From contig JAJSAI010000029.1 in assembly GCA_024274695.1 (NCBI GenBank), positions 1 through 39,602 of the forward strand: DNA of 39,602 nt, given 5' to 3'. Source of the stretch: an archaeon. Lineage in GTDB: Archaea; B1Sed10-29; JAJSAI01. Shown in pieces: positions 32,501 through 39,547 of this stretch (positions within the stretch are counted from its first letter, which is position 1; every line of letters starts with the position of its first letter). The notes below the pieces were generated by a model. It did no database searches. It was not told where the DNA came from and saw only the letters and a program-made list of their open reading frames with translations. A program made the position numbers and the translations under genes.

Positions 32501-34901
32501 AAGTTACGTGAACAACGAGACCATGTACTACAATATCACACTCTGGGACAACCGCAGCTTCCCGATGCTGACTAACGAGACCCTGGTCGTAACGTTCATG
32601 AACGAGACGGGGAGCGTGTGGAACCAGACGACTCTGCACGTGACAACATCAGGATCCTTCAACTACTCGTTCCCTGGTAACGCTAGCCCAGGGAACTGGA
32701 CCATCCTAGTTAATGACACGTACTTCGGGATAACGGCGCAGACAACCGTTCATCTTGATGTCTTTTACGGTGTTATTATCAACGCGAGCAATACAAGCGT
32801 GCAGCCGAATTCCACGGTTTTGGTCCCGGTAACCCTCGTGAACAATGGGACAGGGTTGGACACGTTCAATATCTCGTTCTCCCAGTCCCTGGGATGGCAA
32901 GCGACCTTGACCCAAAACCAGCTGACCCTGGCAGGAGGGGAGGCGGGCACGGTGTACTTGAATGTTAGCGTGCCCTTCGAGTACGCGGGGACAGTGAACA
33001 ATATTACCGTGAACGTAACAGGTCAGCACAGCCAATCCTCTGCCGGGTTCACGCTTAATGTGAGCAGGGTCGTTGGGGTCGCGAAGTACTTTGACAACAC
33101 GTCAGTCTTCAACTTCTCTCTTCCAGACGTGCTCACACTACAGATGAAGATAAGGAACACGGGGAACGTGAACGCGACGTACAATCTTTCCGCGAGCTAT
33201 CCTGCGGGATGGAACGTTACGTTCAACCAGACTCTCGTGCAGGTGCCCTGGCAGGATGCGAGGAACGTTACCTTTAACGTCAGCATCCCCGCCAACGCTA
33301 CCGGAGAGACTAACATAAGCTTCAGCGCGGTTATGGTTAACGAGACAGGGTGGACGGAGCCCGCGGCGGTGATAACTTTTACGGTGCCAGAAATAAGCCT
33401 GACCGCCTCTGCCCCTCCTGTTACGAGCGAGTACTACTACGTCAACCAGACTACAGGGGACAGGATGGTCAGACTCCCTGCGTTCACGGCCTCCGATCCT
33501 GCGGACGGCGTGCTTAACGGGAGCCTCGCGCTCGGAAACTGTACTGTTTTAGGAAGGGTCTTCAGCTTATACTCCAACGGGACAGGATTCTGGTGCGAAA
33601 TGAACGTTTCAAACCTGACTGGCACAAGTTACAGTGTAACGATCAGCATGCGTGATTCCAGGAACCACACGGGGTCAAAGCAAGTGAATGTTATCGTTCC
33701 TCAGAACCTTTCATTCAACGCCAGACTCTCCTCTTCCTCTGTAGTGAAGGGGAACAACTTCTACGTTTACGGGAACGCCTCGTATGATTCTAGCACTCCG
33801 GCGCAGGGCACCGTGTACGTGACGGTGGGGAACAACAACTGCAACTCTGCCCTCTCGCCGCAGTCCGGTTACTCCAGCTTTGCGGTGCTGTGCCAGGCTC
33901 CAGCGTCCGCAGGGAACTATCTTGTGAGCGTGTCGTACACCGGAGTTTGGGGTCTTTCGGGGTCCAGGTTCCTGAACCTTAGTGTCACAGAGCCGCCTTC
34001 AACAACAGAATCCAGCCTCGGCGGGGGCGGCGGAGGCGGCGGGGCCGTGATAACGTCAGGAGGAGAACAGCAGGCGCCCGAGGAAACAGAAGAGCCCGTG
34101 TCCGCATCTCCTGAAATAAAACAGGCTGCTGTCACGCGGGATGGGTGGATAAGCGTGGTTCTTGACAATCCGCAGGACAGGGGACTGAACGTCAGCGTGA
34201 GCGTAAAGGAGGAGGGGGAAGTCCTGCACTTCAAGATCCCCGAAAATATCAGTATCACCCTTGAGCCTAATGCCAGCAAGCCCTTGAGAATACCTCTTGA
34301 GCCGTTGAAGTACGCGGTTCCAGGAGAGTACACTCTTAAGATCCTTGTCGGGGACAGGGCTGTCACCGTTAAGGCCCGTGTCCCTGCTCCCAAGATTGAT
34401 CCCACCAGGGTGAACGTGTTCAAGTACGTTGAACCCTCCAAGAACAGGACTCGGGTGATACTGAACGTTTACAATCCCCTTAACATCACGCGCCAGGTGA
34501 ACGTTACAGAGACGATCCCGAAACAGGCTGCAGAGTCAGTTGAACAGGTGGACTTCGACACTCCTCCTGCCAGGGTGATAGAACGCGATCCCGTGGTGCT
34601 CTGGACGCTTAACGTGTCTCCAGGAGAATCTGTGTCACTGGGTTACACCGTGAACAAGAAGGTTCTTGGGGATGAGTTCAGCGACCCCCTCGTGGAGGAA
34701 GCGCCTGTGGAAAAAGAGCAGAAGAAGACTGTGCAGGGGATTTCAGCTGTGGTAGCTCCTTCTCCTGAAGGAGGAGGGGATCTTGCGCTGGTGGTACTGG
34801 TGGCAGGAGCTGTCGCGGGCGTGGTCCTCCTGGTGTTCTGGAGGAGGGACGACCTCCTCTTGGCAGCAGAGGAATTCAGGGAAAGGATTCGCAGGAAGTG
34901 A
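29550..34901 (+). CDS. Giant secreted, membrane-anchored S8 subtilase
   Basis: A 1783-residue surface protease. A signal peptide (residues 1-20, LLLLVLLPAVISASA) precedes an I9-like propeptide (about 28-92) and a subtilase domain with catalytic D137 (VIDTGI), H182 (NGHGTH), N274 (AAGNDG) and S343 (SGTSMAAPH). After about residue 390 come many beta-sandwich stalk domains, including a pre-peptidase C-terminal-like stretch near 520-620 and a Ca2+-loop-like GDVDGDGVED near 770. NxS/T sequons are very frequent, implying heavy N-glycosylation. A polyglycine hinge (about 1490) and acidic linker lead to two more sandwich domains and one C-terminal transmembrane helix with a basic tail. The likely role is cell-surface protein degradation or envelope processing. 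Confidence 0.93.
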   Translation: MRTGILLLLVLLPAVISASASDAPQTSRGYIVVYSGKTYSSGALSSAGLVPVYHFRVINADYVIPSKAGTAAVAVLEKSPEVRMIVPDYYIQAVPPADTQERIFENLNESVAQIGAVNVQYQGTVLSGKGVKVAVIDTGINYSHADLGNCTTTEFLAGNCSKVVGGYDFVNGDSDPMDDNGHGTHCAGIIAANGSIRGVAPNATLIAIKVLNSQGGGYISDLLKGIDYAYQEGADVVSMSLGWNTLPKDAQDVLSLAVEGLYKHDVTPVVAAGNDGSIGSAHGPAMGLHAITVGAVDSSNGLASFSSRGPDGYGTPYIDVLAPGVSINSTWINGGYTELSGTSMAAPHVAGAAALMKEAGKDPFKLVWSATDLGYSPVQQGHGLVNVSRALEYNLSYPISVRLEVKNTTGNSTTTLVIENDGPDQVSVNLSASDFTRIEGESCSPAVISSGNFSLSSSSDVIQGRSSMSFNLTVNLSSPVPPGYYQGFIIVNSSGYPSHKIPAILVVEEGGGTTLLNTTTCFSRGFAAPSYQGDSAFFKFSLDEGSGNGRSLYINVSWSGTGSDFDFYLTNLDTHELWVANADSSTTTSEAGWITDPKPGEYVLEVRAYSLDVQPKSVSVLVQRPLSSGLSLRVQDQNSLDFGYVDSSEGVSELNLTLSDLTGTEYHNITLSVLPAEELWSGEQVSVVSCNETAFTLGPGGQRNITCILNITGTSVSPGYYFGKINVTSNATSDLVEQYFFVVGIGTLGRFPVQATFPVNASILPPCGGDVDGDGVEDASSISARWHYYRVKGNRSNVCGVRYRVAWGNSNNELACYTESSSLENGFFFNTNDFDTAVLSGTTDSVTLGVHRIGVCLNEKTSYYYDSYNISLSLVYATHIAFVPDDTKTYYRYNESVNYSVYSYDENNLGRNFTADVRVYQPGGRYTYLHQNLSVNTSFNDSFVYGNNYVVDLLLEVDSNDSCGTNRILYIQSLGSINVTTDKTSYVNNETMYYNITLWDNRSFPMLTNETLVVTFMNETGSVWNQTTLHVTTSGSFNYSFPGNASPGNWTILVNDTYFGITAQTTVHLDVFYGVIINASNTSVQPNSTVLVPVTLVNNGTGLDTFNISFSQSLGWQATLTQNQLTLAGGEAGTVYLNVSVPFEYAGTVNNITVNVTGQHSQSSAGFTLNVSRVVGVAKYFDNTSVFNFSLPDVLTLQMKIRNTGNVNATYNLSASYPAGWNVTFNQTLVQVPWQDARNVTFNVSIPANATGETNISFSAVMVNETGWTEPAAVITFTVPEISLTASAPPVTSEYYYVNQTTGDRMVRLPAFTASDPADGVLNGSLALGNCTVLGRVFSLYSNGTGFWCEMNVSNLTGTSYSVTISMRDSRNHTGSKQVNVIVPQNLSFNARLSSSSVVKGNNFYVYGNASYDSSTPAQGTVYVTVGNNNCNSALSPQSGYSSFAVLCQAPASAGNYLVSVSYTGVWGLSGSRFLNLSVTEPPSTTESSLGGGGGGGGAVITSGGEQQAPEETEEPVSASPEIKQAAVTRDGWISVVLDNPQDRGLNVSVSVKEEGEVLHFKIPENISITLEPNASKPLRIPLEPLKYAVPGEYTLKILVGDRAVTVKARVPAPKIDPTRVNVFKYVEPSKNRTRVILNVYNPLNITRQVNVTETIPKQAAESVEQVDFDTPPARVIERDPVVLWTLNVSPGESVSLGYTVNKKVLGDEFSDPLVEEAPVEKEQKKTVQGISAVVAPSPEGGGDLALVVLVAGAVAGVVLLVFWRRDDLLLAAEEFRERIRRK

Positions 34902-34915
34902 AAAAAGGAGAGGGA

Positions 34916-36580
34916 TCACCACCCCCTCAGCCTGTAGAACTCTTCTTTTATTCGTTCAAACTCTTCCTCTGTCAGCCGATGGCCCTCCACGCCGGGGTCT
35001 TGTGATAGTATTCTCTCGGTGAACGTCTCCTTTTCTTTTTCCATCCCCCTGAGGAGGCTTATTTCCCTTTCCTTTTCAAGAGTGGAGTCGGCAATCCTGC
35101 GGATGCTGCTGCTCGTGTACTTTTTCCCGAGGATTCTGGACAGCGCCTGGGCGGCGAGCGCCTCAAGGCCTTCAGCGTCCCTGACGAACCGGCAGATGCA
35201 CAGCACGTCAGGGATCGTGTTATCAACCATTATCCTGTTAGCTCTCCTTGCAACCTCTTTAGGCGAGAACCTTTTCTTGCCTGCTTTAATGTCCGCGGCT
35301 ACAGTCCACGCGTTTAGGTGGCTTCCCTTTTTAGAGCCGAGCGCGTACGAGATAAGCATTCCGGGCACGCTCCGGGGATCGTATGCCGCGAGCTCCACCC
35401 CGTACGCGTGCACCGCGAACTCTTTTCCACCGTACTTTTCTGAGGCTCCAAGCACTCCTTCTGCAAGATCATCTCCTATTCCTTCCCGTCTGCCTATCAT
35501 TTTTATGAGTTCTGTTATCTGGGACGCGGAGTTGAAGTCGTACGGTACGATGCCCTTTTCTGACGCTTCCTTGAGCCACGCGAGCACGACCCCTGTAGAG
35601 ATCGTGTCAAGCCCGTACTCGTCGCAGAGGGCGTTGGCATCAATTATGATCTTGGGGTCGTAGTTTTCAAGGTTTGCTCCGAAGGACCATGCTGTCTCGT
35701 ACTCGGGCCCGTCCCTCACTTCCTTCCAGCTTGTTTCAAAGTCCCTCGCGCACTGCACGGGGCAGAGCATGCACCCTCCCCGGCCCTTCACCAGTGGCTT
35801 GAAGCCCCTGAAGTCTATCCTGGCAAGCTTTTCGTCTGGAAGATGGTTTTCTCTGTAGTTGTTCACAGGATAACATTTTCCTGGGTTCACTAGGTCTGTT
35901 GTGTCAAGGGTTCCCACTTCTCCCCAGGGGATCATGCTCTTCAGGCTTTCCATCGCCTTGGGTATTATCTCCCTAACCTCTTCTTCTCCTGGGATGGGCT
36001 GGTTTCCGCTGACAGCAATGGCCTTAAGTTTCTTGTAGCCGAGGACGCTTCCGAGGCCGGTTCTGGCAGCGCTTCTCTCGTCCATCTGTATTCCCGCGAA
36101 CTTGACGAGCTTCTCTCCAGCAGGCCCTATGCACGCCACAGAAGAGTAGTTTTTGAAGTACTGTCTCACCTTTCCAGTGGTCTTTCCCCACAGGTGTCCT
36201 GCGGAGACTATTTCGGGCACGCCGTCTATGATGGAAAGGTAAACAGGTCTCTTGGCCGCCCCGAAAACGTCAACAGCATCAAAACCTGCTTTTCTGAGGG
36301 CTATCGCGAACTTGCCTCCGGCGTTCGCGAAGGAGTAGAGCCCGTTGGCAGGAGATACTCCCACAACGCACGTTCTGTTCGCGCACGGGAAGACTCCCAC
36401 GAGCGGGCTTGTCATGAAGAGCAAGTGCGCCTCCTCTGAAAGAGGAGGATAGTCAGGGTCAGTTTCTAGAAGGAGGTGGGATCCTAAGGACCTTCCGCCA
36501 ACATGCTTTTCCACGGTCTTCTTAGGAATATCCTCTGCCCATGCCTCCTGTGATGTCAGGTCTACCTTCAGCAACCGCAT
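34916..36580 (-). CDS. Aldehyde ferredoxin oxidoreductase family (tungstopterin) enzyme
   Basis: Tungsten-bispterin enzyme oxidising aldehydes with ferredoxin as acceptor. The 554-residue protein starts with the family segment LLKVDLTSQEAW and GGRSLGSHLL. It has the pterin-binding GYKKLKAIAV (about 181-190) and the [4Fe-4S] ligands C270, C273 and C277 (GCMLCPVQC), with a final cysteine in VLCICRF (C461 or C463). It is somewhat shorter than characterised AORs (about 600). The substrate cannot be inferred. No ferredoxin or tungsten-transport gene is adjacent. A TATA-like TTTTTAACC on the minus strand near 36603-36611 lies about 28 nt before the ATG, consistent with a leaderless single-gene unit. 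Confidence 0.93.
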   Translation of the reverse strand: MRLLKVDLTSQEAWAEDIPKKTVEKHVGGRSLGSHLLLETDPDYPPLSEEAHLLFMTSPLVGVFPCANRTCVVGVSPANGLYSFANAGGKFAIALRKAGFDAVDVFGAAKRPVYLSIIDGVPEIVSAGHLWGKTTGKVRQYFKNYSSVACIGPAGEKLVKFAGIQMDERSAARTGLGSVLGYKKLKAIAVSGNQPIPGEEEVREIIPKAMESLKSMIPWGEVGTLDTTDLVNPGKCYPVNNYRENHLPDEKLARIDFRGFKPLVKGRGGCMLCPVQCARDFETSWKEVRDGPEYETAWSFGANLENYDPKIIIDANALCDEYGLDTISTGVVLAWLKEASEKGIVPYDFNSASQITELIKMIGRREGIGDDLAEGVLGASEKYGGKEFAVHAYGVELAAYDPRSVPGMLISYALGSKKGSHLNAWTVAADIKAGKKRFSPKEVARRANRIMVDNTIPDVLCICRFVRDAEGLEALAAQALSRILGKKYTSSSIRRIADSTLEKEREISLLRGMEKEKETFTERILSQDPGVEGHRLTEEEFERIKEEFYRLRGW

Positions 36581-36620
36581 GGTCTTTATAGAGTTGCTTG
36601 ATGGTTAAAAAGGTGATCCC

Positions 36621-36953
36621 TCACTTGAGGTACCCGTGTTTTTTCAGGTAGGTGTCAAGAAGTTCCTTGTTGAAGCCTATTACTATGTCTCCATCAATGT
36701 CTATCACGGGCACTCCTGTCTGCCCTGACTTGGCTATCATTTCCATTGCCCTGTCGTGGTCTTGGTCCACGAGCACGTCCTCGTACTTTATGCCTAGGGA
36801 GTTGAGATAGTTTTTCACCATGGCACAGTACGGGCAGCTTATGGTAGAATAAACTATTATGCTCATTTTAACACCCTCTTTTTTTACTTTCTTGCTGGAT
36901 TTAAAGATTAGCTGTTCCATTTTCCTGAGTCTTATTAGGTCCAGCTCGTCCAT
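36621..36953 (-). CDS. Glutaredoxin-like thiol oxidoreductase, two possible starts
   Basis: Small thioredoxin-fold protein. The core has the redox CPYC motif (SCPYCAMVKNYL), the cis-proline in TGVPVID and a C-terminal GFNKELLDTYLKK helix, typical of NrdH/glutaredoxin-like proteins that reduce disulfides. Two starts are supported. The ATG at 36953 lies about 26 nt below a TATA-like box (36973-36983), giving a leaderless 110-residue form with the extra N-terminus MDELDLIRLRKMEQLI. The ATG at 36866 has a strong SD (GAGGGTG, about 5 nt spacing) and yields the 81-residue core alone. The extra N-terminus resembles the DEL-xx-IR-x-RK leaders of some archaeal thioredoxin-fold proteins. A possible partner is the ribonucleotide reductase. 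Confidence 0.88.
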   Translation of the reverse strand: MDELDLIRLRKMEQLIFKSSKKVKKEGVKMSIIVYSTISCPYCAMVKNYLNSLGIKYEDVLVDQDHDRAMEMIAKSGQTGVPVIDIDGDIVIGFNKELLDTYLKKHGYLK

Positions 36954-36972
36954 ACTCTCTCATCAAACAACA

Positions 36973-36983
36973 GAATATAAAAA
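36973..36983 (-). promoter_or_regulatory. Probable TATA box of the glutaredoxin-like gene
   Basis: Minus-strand CTTTTTATATT is centred about 26 nt before the ATG at 36953. Confidence 0.6.
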
Positions 36984-36993
36984 GTTATGCTTA

Positions 36994-37016
36994 GTTGTGA
37001 ACAAACTATTCACAAC
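36994..37016. promoter_or_regulatory. Perfect 8-bp inverted repeat, candidate operator or hairpin
   Basis: GTTGTGAA (36994-37001) and TTCACAAC (37009-37016) are separated by 7 bases. The repeat sits just upstream of the glutaredoxin-like gene's TATA box, the location for an activator or BRE-side regulator, and only 2 nt after the stop of the wHTH regulator gene, where it could also act as a 3' hairpin. Confidence 0.6.
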
Positions 37017-37018
37017 AT

Positions 37019-37375
37019 TTATAGGGTGCTTATGAGCTTGGTTATGCTGGAGTACCACTCGTGCGCGTTCTTCTTGAGTTTTTCTTTTAGTTTTGGGACA
37101 GGGAGCGCTTCGTACACGTACTGATACCCCCTTGTTTTTCCTGGGACCGTTTTCCTAAACACCACCCCCGCGTCCACGAGAGTCTTCAGACTCTTTTGGA
37201 CGGTGCTCCTCTCTTTTTTGTACGCTCTAGAGAGTTCTGCGACTGTCCGGGGTTTTTTCAGCAGAGCATAGTACAATTCTGCCTCGAGCGGTCCGATGCC
37301 CAGAAGACACTGTAGCACGTCCTTCTTGGAGAGGTTTCCTGATTCTCTGAAAAGGCAGACGTCAGAAGCCCGCAT
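37019..37375 (-). CDS. wHTH transcription regulator (TrmB/MarR-like)
   Basis: A 118-residue predicted DNA-binding regulator. The helix-turn-helix spans about residues 35-75 (GIGPLEAELYYALLKK, RTVAELSRAYKKERSTVQKS, then LVDAGVVFRKTV), with the wing containing PGKTRGYQYVYEA and a C-terminal helix (KLKEKLKKNAHEW) that may dimerise. This is the TrmB-type N-terminal domain without a sugar-binding domain. The frame extends to 37408, but the ATG at 37375 lies 27 nt below a TATATA box. A cysteine near the N-terminus (DVCLF) and another (LQCLLG) could be redox-sensitive. The next gene is the glutaredoxin-like protein, separated by an inverted repeat, so it may be its target. Confidence 0.82.
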   Translation of the reverse strand: MRASDVCLFRESGNLSKKDVLQCLLGIGPLEAELYYALLKKPRTVAELSRAYKKERSTVQKSLKTLVDAGVVFRKTVPGKTRGYQYVYEALPVPKLKEKLKKNAHEWYSSITKLISTL

Positions 37376-37396
37376 GTTACCTGGTAGTAGACACAT

Positions 37397-37406
37397 AGTA
37401 TATAAC
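37397..37406 (-). promoter_or_regulatory. Probable TATA box of the wHTH regulator gene
   Basis: Minus-strand TTATATACT is centred about 27 nt before the ATG at 37375, in the 50-nt gap after the EamA gene, and decides that start. Confidence 0.6.
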
Positions 37407-37425
37407 ACTTGCCTTCAGCAACACA

Positions 37426-38289
37426 CTAGTACGAGAGGTAAAGCTGGTAAACCGCGAACGCGATTACACTGGCTATTACCGCCTTGTACGCGTATTCCTT
37501 CATGTTCCCTCTTTCTCCCAGTTTCTTTACTCCTTTTACTGCTGCTGCCGCGCCCAGGACCACCGTGAACACTGAGGTCATGCTGTTGGAGACAGTATTG
37601 GCTATCGCGAAAGACTGTGAAGCTGCTGTAAAGAACAGGGTGAGCGCGGTAGCAACCAGAACAAAGTATACTGGGAGAACTTTCCACACTCTCCGAATTC
37701 TGGAAATCCTTATTTTGCTTCTAAATAATAGTAGCGCGGCTCCTGCGAGCGGTAGCTCGTAAAGGTTTCTTCCCAGGACGAACAGGATGCCGGAGGATGA
37801 CGAGAACTTTACCATGCTGTCTCCAGCCATCCAGACCATGAGCGCGGAGAACACCAGGGCTGAGGACAGCAAGTCCCTTTCTCTCATGGGATTCCATGAG
37901 AAGAGTATGAATGCTCCGGAGATTACAAGGAGCCAGAGTGTGCTCTGCGGAGAGTACTCTTCTGACAGTAGGGCTACCGAGAAGATCACGCTCACGAGGG
38001 GTCTTGCGCTCATCAGCACTCCTACTGTGGAGGGGCTTGTCCTGTTCAAGGCCTTGAGGTAGAGGAGGTATCCGGCGAGTGTTGCCCAGCCGCTAACCAG
38101 GAGGGGAAGAGGGTTTTCCAGCCACTCGCGGACAAAGGGGAGGAGTAGCAGGGCGACGGTCCCTCCTGCGATGGTGACGGTCAGTGCCCACGAGACATAG
38201 TCTTCCAGCTCTGATATCACCTTTTTCTCGACGAAAATCAGCAGGGCGTATGCGAGGGCTGCGGACAGGGCGATGACAACAACATTCAT
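37426..38289 (-). CDS. EamA/DMT-family membrane transporter
   Basis: Integral membrane protein of 287 residues with about ten hydrophobic helices in two repeats, typical of the drug/metabolite transporter superfamily. The first half includes the TSPSTVGVLMSARPLVSVIF segment (typical for the end of an EamA repeat, where a neighbouring helix lines the pore). The second half starts near VFSALMVWMAGDS and ends with FAVYQLYLSY. The exported or imported metabolite cannot be predicted. A TATA-like TTTTTTATTTGG complement near 38338-38349 precedes it, with a short untranslated leader. It is followed by the wHTH regulator under a separate promoter. Confidence 0.85.
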   Translation of the reverse strand: MNVVVIALSAALAYALLIFVEKKVISELEDYVSWALTVTIAGGTVALLLLPFVREWLENPLPLLVSGWATLAGYLLYLKALNRTSPSTVGVLMSARPLVSVIFSVALLSEEYSPQSTLWLLVISGAFILFSWNPMRERDLLSSALVFSALMVWMAGDSMVKFSSSSGILFVLGRNLYELPLAGAALLLFRSKIRISRIRRVWKVLPVYFVLVATALTLFFTAASQSFAIANTVSNSMTSVFTVVLGAAAAVKGVKKLGERGNMKEYAYKAVIASVIAFAVYQLYLSY

Positions 38290-38363
38290 TTTTTACCACG
38301 CTGAGAACCTGAAGGAGCGAAGGGCGGGGGAGGCTGCCTTTTTTATTTGGTACGGAAGGGTTC

Positions 38364-38388
38364 GTAAGGGCGGGGAAGGCGCCCTTAC
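38364..38388. terminator. Perfect 8-bp hairpin after tRNA-Ala(GGC)
   Basis: GTAAGGGC (38364-38371) and GCCCTTAC (38381-38388) enclose a 9-base loop, beginning 3 nt past the tRNA 3' end on the minus strand. It could be a processing or termination structure of the minD-lsm-tRNA transcript; no T-run follows directly. A related sequence (AAGGGCGGGGGAGGC, near 38319-38334) occurs about 45 nt away without the perfect stem. The 102-nt gap 38290-38391 otherwise holds the EamA promoter. Confidence 0.5.
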
Positions 38389-38391
38389 TAG

Positions 38392-38463
38392 TGGACCCGC
38401 GGGGATTCGAACCCCGGACCTCTTCCACGCCAAGGAAGCGATCTTCCACTGATCTACGGGCCC
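38392..38463 (-). tRNA. tRNA-Ala (anticodon GGC), CCA not encoded
   Basis: A cloverleaf of 72 nt. The acceptor stem GGGCCCG/CGGGTCC has G3:U70 and discriminator A73, as in the tRNA-Ala(CGC) of this window. The D-stem is GATC/GATC and the anticodon loop TTGGCGT gives anticodon GGC. The genome continues CTAG after the discriminator, so CCA must be added enzymatically, unlike the three other tRNAs here. It begins 31 nt after the lsm stop with no visible promoter, implying read-through from minD-lsm. Confidence 0.95.
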
Positions 38464-38494
38464 ATTGGAAGGGGCTTCCCTTTTGGGAGTGGGT

Positions 38495-38716
38495 TTAGGG
38501 GGATATGTATATTACGTTGTCTCCCCTGAGTATCAGGCTGCCTATTTTCTCTGCAGGCTGGTCTCCTTCCAGGGCTTCTGCGTTGTCTAGGACAAGGTTC
38601 ATGTGCTGGTCAAATGCCTGCAGTGTTCCTCTTATCTTCCTGTTTCCTTTGAGTTGTATCAGGACTTGTTTACCAAGCGCTTGGTTCAGCAGGTCAAATG
38701 GTCTTGTTATTTCCAT
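38495..38716 (-). CDS. lsm: Archaeal Sm-like RNA-binding protein (SmAP/Lsm)
   Basis: A 73-residue Sm-fold protein that forms a heptameric ring on U-rich RNA. The Sm1 motif is VLIQLKGNRKIRGTLQAFDQ with HMNLVLDNA, and Sm2 is IGSLILRGDNVIYISP. All ring contacts and the RNA-binding asparagine/aspartate pattern are present, matching archaeal SmAP1. The SD GGAGTGAT lies 7 nt before the ATG. The ribosomal protein L37e gene that often follows lsm in archaea is not present; tRNA-Ala(GGC) occupies the place instead. minD lies 27 nt upstream on the same strand. Confidence 0.95.
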   Translation of the reverse strand: MEITRPFDLLNQALGKQVLIQLKGNRKIRGTLQAFDQHMNLVLDNAEALEGDQPAEKIGSLILRGDNVIYISP

Positions 38717-38743
38717 GCTTGATCACTCCCTCTTTCTTTTCTT

Positions 38744-39541
38744 TCATTTTTTCTTTTTAAACCTTGAGAAAAGCCGTGAGAAGATTCCCGGGCCCTTCTG
38801 TTTCACGGCGGTCCCTGTTTTCGCTGGTGTTATTTCTTCTCCAAGGATCTTGGCAGCTAGGGAGAGTATTGCCGCTGCAGCGGGATTGTCCTTTTTCTCG
38901 AGGACCACGAGCTTGCTTTTCTGGGAGAGTCTTCTGAACTCTTCGTCGTGAGGGATCTGTGCGAGGATCTGGGTTTCCAGCAGGTCTGCTATTTCTTCTG
39001 GTTTCATGCCTGGTTTCTCTTTTCTCCAGAAGTTTATGACGAGCCCTATCACTTTTGCACCCATCTTTTCTGCCAGTAGTTTTGTTTTGTAGGCGTCAGT
39101 GGCGCTTGTGACTTCCGGCATGGAGACTATGAGCACTTCCTTGGCTGCTGCGAAGCAGGCGATGACGTCCCTGCCGATTCCAGCGGGAACGTCCAGGAGT
39201 ATTATGTCCCCGTATGCTGACAGTTCTGCTATCGTTTTAGCCAGTTTCTCGGGGTCCACTCTCTTGAACTGTCTCACGGGCACTCCTGCTGGGACGAACT
39301 TCGCTCCTCCTGGGGCGTCGTATATCGCGTCCTCTATTCTTGCTTCTCCGTTAAGGACGTCCTGGAGGGTTATTGGCCTGCCGTGCATTCCGAGAACGAG
39401 CTCAAGGTTTGCCATGTCAAGGTCTGCGTCAACCATGATCACCTTCTTTCCGGCCAGCGCCATTGCCACGCCGAGGTTGGCCGTGATCACGGTTTTCCCT
39501 ACTCCCCCTTTCCCAGAGGCTACTGCTATTATTCTTGTCAT
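38744..39541 (-). CDS. minD: MinD/ParA-family ATPase
   Basis: P-loop ATPase of the SIMIBI MinD/ParA group, 265 residues. It has the deviant Walker A KGGVGKT (10-16), switch I DADLDMANLELVLG (38-51) and switch II LLDVPAGIG. The C-terminus ends with the basic FSRLFSRFKKKK, an amphipathic helix of the kind that targets MinD to the membrane. Archaeal MinD homologues position surface structures rather than the division ring. The SD GGTGAG precedes the ATG and overlaps the last codons of the upstream gene. It starts a minD-lsm-tRNA-Ala unit or continues an operon from outside the window. Confidence 0.9.
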   Translation of the reverse strand: MTRIIAVASGKGGVGKTVITANLGVAMALAGKKVIMVDADLDMANLELVLGMHGRPITLQDVLNGEARIEDAIYDAPGGAKFVPAGVPVRQFKRVDPEKLAKTIAELSAYGDIILLDVPAGIGRDVIACFAAAKEVLIVSMPEVTSATDAYKTKLLAEKMGAKVIGLVINFWRKEKPGMKPEEIADLLETQILAQIPHDEEFRRLSQKSKLVVLEKKDNPAAAAILSLAAKILGEEITPAKTGTAVKQKGPGIFSRLFSRFKKKK

Positions 39542-39547
39542 CTGTTC

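Noticed and set aside
34021-34050. GGC/GGG-rich run in the subtilase gene as a possible regulatory or repeat element
   Set aside because: It encodes the polyglycine hinge in frame; codon choice explains the composition.
38464-38494. Search for an rpl37e gene after lsm
   Set aside because: Only 31 nt separate lsm from tRNA-Ala and no zinc-ribbon frame is present between lsm and the EamA gene.
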